DNA from: Anadara kagoshimensis
Taxonomy: Eukaryota; Mollusca; Bivalvia; Arcoida; Arcidae
Direction: 5' to 3'
NCBI GenBank assembly: GCA_021292105.1
Contig: CM037870.1
Coordinates: 49,974,747 to 50,038,746, forward strand
DNA length: 64,000 nucleotides
The translations under genes were made by a program, and so were the position numbers. Positions 1 through 13,500 of this stretch are shown in pieces (position 1 is the stretch's first letter; each line of letters opens with the position of its first letter). The notes beneath the pieces were generated by a model. That model saw nothing but the letters and a program-made list of their open reading frames with translations. It was not told the origin of the DNA and did no database searches.

Positions 1-1507
1 CATCTTTATAGCTGTAAAGAATTGATGGACCCTAACTGTCATTTTCTAAACATATATAGCAGAATAATTTCTACAATGTCATCTTTATAGCTGTAAAGAA
101 TTGATGGACCCTAACTGTCATTTTCTGAACATATATAGCAGAATAATTTCTACAATGTCATCTTTATAGCTGTAAAGAATTGATAGACCCTAACTGTCAT
201 TTTCTGAACATGTATAGCAGAATAATTTCTACAATGTCATCTTTATAGCTGTAAAGAATTGATGGACCCTAACTGTCATTTTCTGAACATATATAGCAGA
301 ATAATTTCTACAATGTCATCTTTATAGCTGTAAAGAATTGATGGACCCCAACTGTCATTTTCTGAACATGTATAGCAGAATAATTTCTACAATGTCATCT
401 TTATAGCTGTAAAGAACTGATGGACCCTAACTGTCATTTTCTGAACATGTATAGCAGAATAACTTCTACAATGTCATCTTCATAGCTGTAAAGAATTGAT
501 GGACCCTAACTGTCATTTTCTGAACATGTATAGCAGAATAACTTCTACAATGTCATCTTCATAGCTGTAAAGAATTGATGGACCCTAACTGTCATTTTCT
601 GAACATGTATAGCAGAATAACTTCTACAATGTCATCTTCATAGCTGTAAAGAATTGATGGACCCTAACTGTCATTTTCTGAACATGTATAGCAGAATAAC
701 TTCTACAATGTCATCTTCATAGCTGTAAAGAATTGATGGACCCTAACTGTCATTTTCTAAACATGTATAGCAGAATAACTTCTACAATGTCATCTTCATA
801 GCTGTAAAGAATTGATGGACCCTAACTGTCATTTTCTGAACATGTATAGCAGAATAACTTCTACAATGTCATCTTCATAGCTGTAAAGAATTGATGGACC
901 CTAACTGTCATTTTCTGAACATGTATAGCAGAATAACTTCTACAATGTCATCTTCATAGCTGTAAAGAATTGATGGACCCTAACTGTCATTTTCTAAACA
1001 TGTATAGCAGAATAACTTCTACAATGTCATCTTTATAGCTGTAAAGAATTGATGGACCCTAACTGTCATTTTCTGAACATGTATAGCAGAATAACTTCTA
1101 CAATGTCATCTTCATAGCTGTAAAGAATTGATGGACCCTAACTGTCATTTTCTGAACATGTATAGCAGAATAACTTCTACAATGTCATCTTCATAGCTGT
1201 AAAGAATTGATGGACCCTAACTGTCATTTTCTAAACATGTATAGCAGAATAACTTCTACAATGTCATCTTTATAGCTGTAAAGAATTGATGGACCCTAAC
1301 TGTCATTTTCTGAACATGTATAGCAGAATAACTTCTACAATGTCATCTTCATAGCTGTAAAGAATTGATGGACCCTAACTGTCATTTTCTGAACATGTAT
1401 AGCAGAATAACTTCTACAATGTCATCTTCATAGCTGTAAAGAATTGATGGACCCTAACTGTCATTTTCTAAACATATCTAGCAGAATAATTTCTACAATG
1501 TCATCTT
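1..1507. repeat. 79-bp satellite, about 19 copies, cut by window edge
   Basis: Unit starts CATCTTTATAGCTGTAAAGA; successive starts are 79 bp apart. Copies differ at a few diagnostic sites (CTTTATAG/CTTCATAG, TTCTGAAC/TTCTAAAC, AATTTC/AACTTC). TTCTAAAC recurs at 757, 994, 1231 and 1468, exactly 237 bp (three units) apart, showing a trimeric higher-order repeat. No open frame of note. Confidence 0.97.
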
Positions 1508-1583
1508 CTCATTATTAGAGTGAGATTAGCAAACATTTTTGTTTGCAAAGCATAACATTTCACATTTCTTCATTTTACATCTC

Positions 1584-1606
1584 ATATATATATATATATA
1601 TATATT
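1584..1606. repeat. (TA)n microsatellite
   Basis: Uninterrupted AT dinucleotides just past the satellite. Confidence 0.95.
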
Positions 1607-1649
1607 ATAAAAAACTTAAAAATAAGTTAAAATGCTTTCTAAAACATAA

Positions 1650-1756
1650 CTGAATTTATTATTTGTAAAACATGTTTCACCGTAGTGTATATATATATAT
1701 GTAACAAGAAGAACCATACACTACGGTGAAATAAGTTTTACAAATAATAAATTCAG
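1650..1756. repeat. Inverted repeat, 41-bp arms
   Basis: Arms 1650-1690 and 1716-1756 are near-perfect reverse complements (CACCGTAGTGTAT against ATACACTACGGTG), with an AT-rich loop of 25 bp. Likely a small foldback element. Confidence 0.9.
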
Positions 1757-1827
1757 AAAAAAAGAAATAAAGTGTTACATTTTTAAAACTATGGCAAATA
1801 CAATTAAGATTAGTTGGTAATATATTA

Positions 1828-2040
1828 GCCCCCTTCGAGTCCTAGTATTTTCAAATGATCAATAATATAAGCGAGGTTTGTAACTTTTCTAGAGAGTACA
1901 CTACATGTTTATTTCAAAATAAGTAAAAAAGCTTAAAACTGTCATCTACAATGACCATTATTTTGTGATATTTTAGATCCCCCCCCCCCCCCCCCCCGAG
2001 TCCTAGAATTTTCAAATGATCTATGATAAAAGTGAGTAAA
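1828..2040. repeat. Direct duplication with 19-bp poly-C tract
   Basis: GAGTCCTAGTATTTTCAAAT near 1838 recurs as GAGTCCTAGAATTTTCAAAT near 1998; the second copy is preceded by C(19) at 1979-1997. Confidence 0.75.
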
Positions 2041-2210
2041 TTTTAAAATTCACCATAAAACAAACATACAATAGATTAATAGGTGCTTGTATATTGCTAA
2101 TGAGTAAAACTTTTTATGAATGCATATCACAAAATTAATCATTTATTTTCTCCTTTTCTGGACTGATGTGATTTAGAATCATACGATCAAATGAATCATT
2201 CAGCAATTGT

Positions 2211-2445
2211 TCTTTTATGAATAAAGAGTTGGGAGGCTAGAAAAATAAATACTGGTACCTTTGTAATTTTAATTGTTCCATCTTGAATAAAGAGTTAGGA
2301 GGCTAGAAAATAAATACCCAGTACCTCTGTAAACTTAATTGATCCTTTATGAATTAATGAGCTGAGAGTTTCGAAAAAAATAAATACTGGTACAATCGTA
2401 AACTTGTTCCATTATTAATTAAGAGCTGATGGCTCAATAAATAAA
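2211..2445. repeat. Degenerate ~65-bp tandem repeat, four copies
   Basis: Copies share TGAATAAAGAGTTGGGAGGC, AAATAAATACTGGTACC and a following TTGTTCCAT, with rising divergence to the right. Confidence 0.8.
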
Positions 2446-2628
2446 AACTACTTTCAAAGCTTGAATTAAATTATGACATCAATGAAATGACAAAATAACA
2501 TCTAACCACAATAAATCCACAAAACTTAACAAGTCATTTGTCATATTTGTATCAGGTAACTAAGCATGAAAAAATAAAATAAAATAAAAGCAAACAAAGA
2601 CATTCCATAATGATTAAACCAGCATGCA

Positions 2629-2808
2629 ATGGGGGTTGTCACTGTACCATGTGATAGCACCCCTTGTTAGTCACCAACTATAACTTCCATTAGATGTGGA
2701 ATCATATCGTTCACACTTCCCCATAAAAAAGAATGCTGTTTTCATGTAAACCTTTTCCTGCACAAAGGTTAAGAGGTGTTGATTACATGGTACAGCAGCA
2801 AACCCCAT
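2629..2808. mobile_element. MITE family 1, copy a
   Basis: About 180 bp with terminal inverted repeats: GGGGTTGTCACTGTACCATG on the left, CATGGTACAGCAGCAAACCC on the right. The same ends define copies near 9441, 19413, 25515 and 35973. Confidence 0.8.
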
Positions 2809-3184
2809 CATGACTTTTATCTTTGGTATTTTTTTATAATAAACATAAAACCCATTTAAATATATATTACATTAAATTTAAGTTTAAAGAATATTATATT
2901 CAGTACCAGTAAATAAAAAAAATAAAAATATACAATGTATTACTGTTACATGTTAAAATGATTTATAAACAAGACAGATAGTTATATTAACAAATCTCCT
3001 CATTAAATTTTGTGTATCATGGTCATATTAACATTCTTTAAAATGTTTCAACAAAAATAAAATCAAACAATAGTTCAATCTTATATTCAAATCCTATATA
3101 AATTGTAATCACTGAAAACCAAGACAAGTCGTTTTTGTGTACACATGTATATTACAAACATACTTCAGATGTCAAATATCTTCT
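2809..3184 (-). other. Probable 3'UTR and downstream flank of the MIB gene
   Basis: AT-rich DNA following the stop codon. Apart from AATAAA overlapping the stop at 3184-3189 I see no clear poly(A) signal with a U/GU-rich element, so the transcript end cannot be placed. Confidence 0.35.
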
Positions 3185-3386
3185 TTATTTTAACTGTTTA
3201 CGACTGGTCACTCGCTGGTTACAATTTGGACATTTCCTGGGTTTGGCCCCACAACAATCCTCACAAAGAGTACAATCGCAAGGCTCCAGTTTTAGTTTGG
3301 CTGGAGTCTTTACCCCATCCTCTTCACAGTTCCTACAAAACACAATCTTCGGTCTGGCATCTGGTTTGGATTTCAGCTGTTGTTCT
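3185..3386 (-). CDS. MIB2: MIB exon B17: C-terminal RING and stop
   Basis: Residues 1253-1319 with TAA at 3185-3187; acceptor TAATTTCAG. The RING reads C-RN-C, 14 residues, then C-D-C-TL-C-ED-C, and KCPNC. The fourth ligand, normally His in MIB RINGs (PCGH), is Cys here (PCDC). Only one RING is found, where human MIB2 has two and MIB1 three. The RING catalyses ubiquitin transfer from E2. AATAAA (complement of 3184-3189) overlaps the stop codon. Confidence 0.87.
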
Positions 3387-4526
3387 CTGAAATTATAAGT
3401 CATTAATCAAAAACAAGCATACCAGTCCAAGTCCAAATCACAATCCAAAAGCAAAGTAAAAACATTAAAATTGGCAAATTAAGTTAAACACGTGCACTTC
3501 CACCTTGGAAATGATGAAGTAAGTCATTAGAAAAATAATGTTTGGGAACATGTACCATGATATTACAACATTTTAACCAGAGCTGATGGGTTTTTGGTTT
3601 CTATTATTTAATGTTTCCCTTGTGATCTTACTAGTACATGTAAATCACTGTATTTCACATTCACATTGATGTAGACCTACCAGGGACATGATAATGGACA
3701 AGCATGGCATCAAAATTTGCAATATGAGTTGAGTAATGGTGTTTAACATCCCAGGCAAGAATATTTCACTTATATCAAGACGTTGCCAGCTATAGGCAAA
3801 AGTGCAGCAATTTTGCCTGTGTATTGTGCTGATGGCATTATACAGCAGGGTTCTTTATCATGCCAAGCCCACCATGACATGGTACCTCGTTTATTTTAAG
3901 TTCCCATCTGAAAGAACCGTGACTTTTATTTCGTAATGCAGAGTACTTGGCGAAAGAACAGTCACTACCCACTTTCAAGTCTTGGGTCAGATTCGGTCAG
4001 GGTTTGAACCCATGACCTCCCACTTACGGAGCAAGCACTCTACCAACTGAGCTAACGCAGTGGTTATATGTCTTAGTAAACTAAGGGTTTGAACCCACAA
4101 CCTCCCACTTACAGAGGGTGCACTCTACCAACTGAGCTACTGCAGTGGTAATATGCCTTAGTAAGCTAGCATTGAAAAGTCTCCCAAATGTGTACAAATG
4201 TGTCAAAACATGGTCTAGTATAATTTTCATAGTGTTTGATTTAGAATTTTTCAGAAGGGATCATTTTCAAAATTTTCCTCTAAGACATTATAACAGAACT
4301 ATTTTATGGTATTAAAGATAAGGTCATATGGCAAAACAAGGAATGGCCCTTGTAGGATGAACATTGGCATAGTACAATCAATGGTTCAAAAATGCCATTG
4401 TTCATGCACTAAAAACAAGAAAAGGGACTTGGATTTACTGCATAAAGGGAAATAAAAAAAAAAATCTTTGTTGCCTTAATTTCACTTGTATTATAAACTC
4501 AACAATGTACATCCAAGTGGATGGTA

Positions 4527-4560
<34 letters not shown>

Positions 4561-7500
4561 TATTACCTTTCATTGATACATTTTTGAAGTTCATCCCAGA
4601 GTTTGCCGGAACGCAAAATACCCGAAGCAGTCACACCATTTTTGTTTGGTTTGTTATATGGCACACCAAATCTTATCAGCTGCTTTATAATCTTGCAGCG
4701 ATCAACTGACTGCTCCTGTGTTATTTTTGATTCATTTTTCTGCATCTAGACATATAAATTTGTTAAATTATAAAAAGACAATGATTTTTAAGGCTTCTGT
4801 TTGAAATTTCCAAAATTGACCTTTTTATTTAGAAGATTTCCATTTAAGGAAAGGTTGTAATTTATACAGTCACTCCTGTCTATAAAGCCAGTAAAAGTGG
4901 CCTTTATATACAGGTTCAAATAATGTGAATAAAGAACAATTGGGATTCAATTCTAATGGCCATTATAAGCAGGTGGCCGTTTTATAAAGATGGCCTTTAA
5001 GGCAGGTTGGACTGTACTTGTTTGCTGACATTTTAATTTGTGGATAGTCAAAATAGTCATGAAACCATAAAAATTAGGATAACAGTCTTTCAAAACTTCA
5101 ACCTTGGACAATGAGAATTTTGCTAATACCACAAACTAAGATTTAGATAAAAGAGAAGCTTATAAGAACTTTTAACAAGCAGCCTTAAACTTTAAACATA
5201 GCACTGTACGGCGTAGGGAAAATGGCGCTGGAGTAGGACTATGAATATATCCGAAACCGATAATTTGCTGTTAAGTCTGATTATCAATCACAATCTTCCC
5301 ATTTCATGTTAATTTTACTTCTAAATTGGTAAAGTATTTAAAATCCACATTTGTAGTTTGCACATGGCACTGTACGATTTATCTCCCTTTCACAGAAGTG
5401 AAATGTAATCGATAAATCAGTTTTAAAATGTGACAGAATACAGCAACACCAAAATACTTTATTAATATTATACCCTTTGAAATAAATTTAAATAACTGCC
5501 ATCGCTGTTTACTTCATAAAAAGTTATGATTTTACATCGTAGGACGCAAACTTCACAGACTACTTTGTATTGTATTTACGAGATCAGTTCGCCAGATTGC
5601 ACAAATTATCGGATGCATTCCGTCGCAATATGTTACTAGATTCCGAAATATATTTCGAAAATTTATTCCAAATGTGCATATGTAACCAAATGCATTACCC
5701 ATCTCAGAATACATATCTCACGATACAACAGATATATTTCTTTCACGTTCATTTACAAGGTGCACTATTTCCATGCCTAAACATTTCATACCATTTAATA
5801 GTAAAGAAGCCCGATCTTGGCAGAAAGTGATAGCAATGTAAGCTTTCACTGTCATGAACGCCGTACAAAAACTATTTTTATTAATCAATGATTCAGAGCT
5901 TCAGTGTTTATGTGCCTTACTTACTCTTGACATTTCCATAATCTCAGGTTTTCCCATCAAACAATGATGGAGAGCGTTGTTACCATTTTTGTCAACAGAA
6001 AACAATCCAGTACAAGTTTCTGCATCTGATCTTGCTTGTACTACAAGTAAATTTTAAAAAAATCAGATAAATGTTTTGAAAACTGTTTGATGGATAGTAC
6101 CATAGGTAATACATGTGTATTAATGTATTGTATAGTTGGTTTTATTCACTGGGGATTTAATTTGGCTATATTCTCGGTTTGACTTTATAGTGCGAAATTA
6201 AATACCAAGTGAATATTTTCATGTAACATTCATTAAACATGTTTACACTGGCAACTGCACTGCGAAATATTATTCCTGTGAATAAGTTCCAGTGTATGGA
6301 CCGCAAAATTTTATCCCCGCAGAATTAAACAACTATACAGTATATACAAATGTACAAACAGAATGGGTTACTATTGAAGATGTTGATCTAGTTTCTCACT
6401 ATCAACTGTTCAATACATATAGCTACTTGAAGTGCTAGTTGTACAGCATTAGAAGGGAAAATATACATGTGCTTTAAAGCTTTTCTGAACACTTTTTTAT
6501 CTAACATTAGACTAGTTTTTCTATCTGATTTGACGAAATACAAGTTTTATCGAACATGCATGATACAGAATCTTGTATCACCACACTGTGGTGATACAAC
6601 ATTGGCGGTAAATTGCACGTGCTCATTGTGACGTCATGTCATGTCAAATGTCATAATATAGTTCAGTGGTTTTCTGTGGTAAAATGTATTTTTCACATAA
6701 AGTATTGTTTTTTTATTATTTTAAATAACCTAATGTGAAATGTTAGATACAAATATCATATACACAGTGTGTATATAATATGTATGTATTATTAAAAAAC
6801 TACTGGCACAACAGACACTATTACAGATACTTGTCTGTTCTTGCATGTTTGTGGTCACAGTTGCACAGTGGTTAGTGGTCAGTCTTAAAATCCAAGCCAA
6901 ATTATCTCACTGCTAAGAGATTGTTGGTAAAAACTAAGGGTTATATTGTTGTGTGTGCCTTTAACAGTTGGTTTGGTGTCAGTGAGTGACCAAGTGATTG
7001 ATGATATTGTGGGCAAATAAGAAACATTTATTATGTGTGTATCACAAGAACTTGTGTTCAGATTAAAATCAATAATAAGATTAATAGAAACTATCTCAAA
7101 ATTAAAAGACCATTATAGTAGCTCAGTTGGTAGAGCACTTGTTCCATATGTGGGAGGTCATGGACAGCAGTTGGGTCTGACGAAGACTTGAAAATAAGAT
7201 GTTTTTTTCGCCAAGCACTTGGCATTTAGATATGAAAGTCACAGAGTCCTTCAGAAGGGACCTTGAAAACAGATGCTCCACGACACTGAAGGCATGCCAC
7301 ATTATAGAACCCTCCCTGGAGATAGCCTCAGGTGTACTGCAAAGGTTAAAACTTCTGCAACTTCACTTATAGCTGGTGATGTCCCAATATAAGTGAAATA
7401 ATCTTTATTTTACCATAAAACCTCATTTAATCCATTAATTATATTGACAAAGCTTATAAATTTCAGATAGGGTGCAAAAAAACCATGAAACAATATTAAG

Positions 7501-10500
7501 GTCAACTTTATCTGGTAGTACATACAACTGGAACTACATGTAGTTTTCAAAGTAGGAATGTTGTTGTGCAAACCCTGTCAATGAAGAAGGTATAGATGTA
7601 TTTGACCTTTCATATCCTGCCCCAGGCCTAAGTAGCCAAGTGTTGTAAAGTATGTGCTTATGGATCATATCATGCACATCTTACTGTTTAGTAGTGATGG
7701 GAATCAGTTACATTTTCATAATTGATTAATCGGTTATAACCGGAAGATGATTTTGATTGATTTTCCAATTATAATCAGTTAATAAATTGAAGTGGAAATT
7801 ACAAAGTAAATTAGATTTAATTCTAATTTTTAGTCTTGATAATATCTGCAAGATATTTGTATCTCAGTTAAGACTTAAAATATCCTTCATTTTTCTGATC
7901 ATTTACTCTTCCTTACATTTGTGTTAGTTTTCTTTTCCAAGTACACTTATTTCAGCTACAATGTCATACTTCAGACAACAGACTGTGCAAATATTACACA
8001 CTAGCTCCAATCAAACTGTTCCGTTTTTCCATAAACGAACTTCAGTAAATAATCGAAATCGATCGATTATTAGATTTTAGAATCGATTATTGCTAATTGG
8101 ACACTCAAACGATTAGATATCGATTAAATTGATTAATCGGTCCGACACTACTGTTTAGTCTCTAATCCCACTCTGGCTGATCCTAGGCTAGTGTGAGAAA
8201 GCTTGTCAATTCAAAGTTTGATCACTCTGGTTTCCTCTACCATCTTAGAACTGACCACCTCAATATAAATGAAAGAACACCATTACTCCACTATACATAT
8301 TATGTATCTCCTGCCAAAACTAGAGTTGCATCTTGCAGATTAATTTTTTTTCCTGCATACCTGCATTTATAAGGCCCTCCACTGTCTTTGCACTGGCATA
8401 ACGACAAGCAATATGAAGGGGAGTTAACCCTTCCTCAGTAGTCCGAGCTTCTAAATCTATTCCTTTCTGAAATCATAATGGATTCATAAGATGTCATTAA
8501 AATGCACAAGACATGAAATTAATTCTTATTTGACTGACCTATGGCCTAATACATGTCATATGCTGTCACGACAACAGGTGTCAACTGCTAATTTAAGAAA
8601 TGAAACTTTACCTTTTTTCTATCACGAGATGATTGAGAGCTTAAGAATGCATATTTAATGTTTAACATGAAGTGCAAATTTTACACAATTCTTGTGCTCT
8701 CCATACCCCATAAAAAGTATAACAATTATTTGGTTTCTTATACATTTGTATTTACAACCATTCAAAATATTTAAAAAATAAAAATTTTCGGATGATGACA
8801 GTTAATTTGCTTTTTAAAAACTATTTATGACTGGGTATAAACCATTTGTTGAAATACCATTTAAATTGTAGCATAAACTCCACCCACATACTCATGAATT
8901 TGTGATGCACAGAGTGTCATGGATTATAAAGACTTGATGTTCTACCCATACTTCTTAATTATTAATATTACTGGAAGTCTGGGTAAAATAAAAATATTCT
9001 TGACTGAGAGGTTAATCCTCATTCAATCAATTGCTGTATATTGCTTTATTTTTGTGGTGTCAAATTTTGCATTTTGAAGATGCCCAGTGTATTTAAAAAA
9101 CCAAGGTCTTATCTTATTAAAGGGAAGGAAATGTGTAAGAACCTCAAACCTTTACTGAATGCCTCAAAATGCTGTATTTTCGTGATAATACACCACATCA
9201 CGAATGTTGCCAAAAAAAAACTACAGCGAAATATAAGCATTATACAGTATACTTTTGTGACATACATGTAAAACTTAGTTATGTGCGTATCGTCATGAGG
9301 TGATGGTGATTATTACAACATATCATATATTCTTGATATTGAAAAATAATGTGATGTTAAATATAGCTGAATGAAATCAACATACATGCAATTAAGCTGT
9401 CTGTCTACACATCACATTCAAACTACAATTTAGTTTTCTAATGGGCTTCACCACTGTACCATGTGATTAATAATACCTCTGTTTGTGTGGAATGTTTATG
9501 AAACAAGTTAGCATTACTAATTCATGAACTAAGATTCTGCAGGGTAAAACTTCATCTAATATGATTCTTTATCCACTAGAAATAAGTGTTCCACACAAAT
9601 GTTAGAGGGTATCACATGGTACATACAGTGTTCAATCTAGAAGGGGCCCTTGCACCTATTGGCTCCAAAATAAAAATACAGGCCCTAAAAAAATACTGTC
9701 CGTGGGCCAAAATGGGTGCACCTTTTAACTATCACTTCATATTATTCTGCTAGTCATTTTTCTTTGTCTAAGAATTATAATGTATGAGCTTTCAAAAGTG
9801 ACATGAGGCTGACCCCTGTTTTGAAAATATGGTTCCAATTTTCTGGAGGTCTGGGCCAGAATGGCCCCGCTACTTCTGGTCTGGATTGAACATTGAGAAC
9901 ATAAGCACACCTCATTGCTAGAGAATTATAAAAATAACATTACCAAGTGTATTAAATGGTCAGCAATATCATGGTGATCCATGCAGGCAGCCAAGTGTAA
10001 AGCACTGTAACCATCTTTTTTCTGACTATTAAGTACATCTGGGGATTTCTGAAGTATCAGGCGGACTGCTCTATAAACAAAAATAAACAAATTCAGTGAA
10101 TTAAAATCTCTGTCAACAGGTACTTTTTTGTTATTTGCACCATAACTGGGTCATAACTTGCAGCAACCAAATTAAGTTCATATGCACATCTTAATGTCGA
10201 TGTTCTGCATAAAGTTTTGTGAAATAGTGCTACATAGTTTGGAGAATTAACCCAGACAACAAGTGTCTGAACAGACAGAAGGATGGGAGTTTGAATTTAA
10301 TACCTCCCCTCTTTCTTTGAAATGTGGGGGATAATAAAACACAGATAACAAGCATTCTGAAAGTATTGCTTAGACAATACTACTTCTACTTTAGGCTTGT
10401 CAAATTAAAAATGAAGGGGTTCACTGACTCTGGCACTGTCACACTATCTTGCATTACTTCTTGAAATACCATGAGCAGAGAGTCATTATGTACATGATAA

Positions 10501-13500
10501 ATTCCACCTGTATTTGATATGTAAGAGTTGAGTGTTCTAGTTTTTTAATCTTAGCACTGTATAGGTTATTGAAACTTAAGTATGCATCTTCAACTTTAAA
10601 TCATATTATCTTTTCAAAGGAATTATTATATATTTGAAGATCACAGGTATAAATTTGTCGAGGGCATGATTCGAAAAAGTTGTGCCAACATACTTGTCTT
10701 TTAAATTTATGTTACTATGCTTTAAGATAGCATACAATGGCAACCGTTGTCAATTTCTTTATACAAGAGGCCAAATGGGCCTTTACCGCTCACCTGGTAA
10801 GCATGCGCCTAAAGACACTCAGAGGATTAAGTTTGTTCCAAATTTGAACAAAATCGGCCCATAAATAAATCCACATTGACTAATAATATGTATTTGCTAT
10901 TTTTAGTAACAGTGGCCATATTGGATATTGGTGGATTATGCCGGACATAATTTTTTATCTTTATCCAGCAAGGACCTCTCACACCAAATTTGGTTTAAAT
11001 TGGTTCAGTAGTTTCAGAGGTGAAGATTTTTTAAGAAATAGGCTTAAAACGCATCTAATTTGCATATTACACTAATAGTGCATAAAAGAAAAATTTGACA
11101 GCAAATCCCGTTACATATGTTAAATGGCTATCTCAGTGTTTCAGCTAGGGTTCCATGTATGTGGGCCAGTTGGCCCATAAGTTTTGAAAATATGGGCCAA
11201 CTCCATTGTGTTTATCATTTGCTGTTAAACATTACACCCATTCTTAAATTACCGTAGCTGTTGATAGGATGTTAAGCTCCAAAAAACAAATACAGGAATG
11301 GTGGAGGTAATTTAAGAGTACCTTGACTAATCAAAAAACATTTGCCCCATGTCCTTTACATATCTTAACCAATTATAAGTTTCCATCCTTTTATGTTGAA
11401 AGCTGTGGTCATACTTCGTTTTTTTAGTCACATTTTTAACACGTCTCCCTCAGACTCGTGTTCAACTTTATTTTCATCACTATCAGAATGTTGTACACTA
11501 GATGTATCTTCCGCTTCATCACTACGATTAGACACTGACACACTCGGAAAGAAATTAGTAATTCTTTTTGACGCTACGTTAGGGTTCCTCTTAACAAGTA
11601 CTTTCGTTTTTACAGTGATTGCTGGAGGTGAATTGCATTCGTCCTGATCTGAGTCAACCAAGTGCTTTGTTTCTAGGGAAGCCAATATGGCTACCATTAC
11701 ATTGTCCAAGCTTATTCTGAGACGTTTTCATTACGTATTGGCAAAAACGATGCGATAATTGATTTTTACGATTTTCAGATCAGAAAATTATTTTTTTGCT
11801 CATGTGTTTAATAATTTTGCGTAGGATGCTAATTTAAAGCGCCAATCTTGGCCTATGATATTTTGAAAATCAGCTAAAAATAAAAATCATGCGTGAATAG
11901 CGCAAGGGCGCGGCCTGGCTGGAGCACTGCTATCTATCTAGTTTCTGTGTACCAAATTTGAACAAAATTGGCCCATAAATAAATCCACATTGACTAATAA
12001 TAGGTTTTTGCTATTTTTGTTAACAGCGGCCATATTGGATATTGGTCAATTATGCTGGACATAATTTTAATCTTTATCTTGCAAGGACCTCTCACACCAA
12101 ATTTAGTTTCAATTGGTTCAGTAGTTTCAGAGGAGAAGATCTAAGTTTACGCACGGACGGACGCACACTTTGCCATACCATAAGCTCACATGGCTTCGCC
12201 AGGTGAGGTACAAATCATGTGTGGGAGATTGGGTTGAAATCTTGGCTAGGTCTTGAAAAGACTTGAAGACAGTCATTGACTGTTCTTGTACCAAGAATTT
12301 AGAAATTAAATTCAGTTTCTCCAGAATAGACCTTGGAAACCAATGCCCTGTGTCACAGTAGGCATGGTACACTAAAAACCCTCCCTGCATGTTGCTCTGT
12401 TCATAAGACAGAGGTCAGAATGTTTGTTAACTCAACTGTAACTGTCTGGCTATAAGTATAAATGGACATAAAACCCCTTCAATCAAACAATTATTTACGA
12501 AAACAAAGCAACAAAGTATATAAACTTACTGGAGTTCTCCTTTTCTTGCTGCAAAATGGATTGGAGAAAATCCCTGGACATTTACAAACTTTAAATCGAC
12601 ATTTGGCCACTCCAGTATTATCCTCATGGTCTCATTGTCACCGATATTGATGGCATCTGTAACTGCGCTATCACCTAGTTTATCCTTAAATTACAAGTAC
12701 ATACAGTTAATAAAGAAGGTTCTAGTCACATGGTTAGCAAGTATTTGTACATATGGTAGGTTCATGCAGTCACCATTTTATTACTGAAATAGAGCATGAT
12801 GTGGTATTGTTGTCAACTAGTCATTACATTACATTCCACTTTTGATGTGTGGACTTGGCCAAATGGTACAGGCTTTTACCCCCATCCCCAACGTACAAGG
12901 GTTTAATGTTTTCCTGCAACCTTGACCCTTCCCTTTTGACCTTGGTATCCCACATACACGATTTTAGAGGGACGGACAGACAGACATGATGATCCATATA
13001 CTCCCCTCTCAAAGTAGTTGGTGGGGTGGGGGGGGTGGGGGGTGGGGAGGAGTATAATAAACACATGCTTTTATGTCCAATATGATAAGGTATGGGTTTT
13101 CTGCTTTAACACATAGGCTTTTCGCCTGCAGATCCTCCAGTTTTCTTTCCATACTAGGATCCAACACAAATGTATACCAGGGCCAAAAAGCCAGATATTA
13201 GTTGTAACTAGAACTGTCTCTTGACAGGGTTTAATGTTTTCCCGTGTCCTTGTCCTTTCTGTTATGACCTTGGTTAAAGGTCATGACACACCTTTGAGAC
13301 CATGAAGATTATTCATGTGAAGTTTTATGACAGTCATCCAAAGCAATTTTGAGATGTGTCCCAGACACAGTTTTCAAACATACTTTTTCTATGACCTTGA
13401 CCTATCATATATGACCTTAGTTCAAGGTCATGACAGACCTTTGGACCATAACGAGTATTCATGTGAAATTTAATGACAGTTGTCCAAAGCAGCTATAAGA

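Noticed and set aside
11428..11709. Independent host gene on the minus strand
   Set aside because: The frame lies wholly inside an element with inverted ends and flanking duplication, so it is better read as a transposase remnant.
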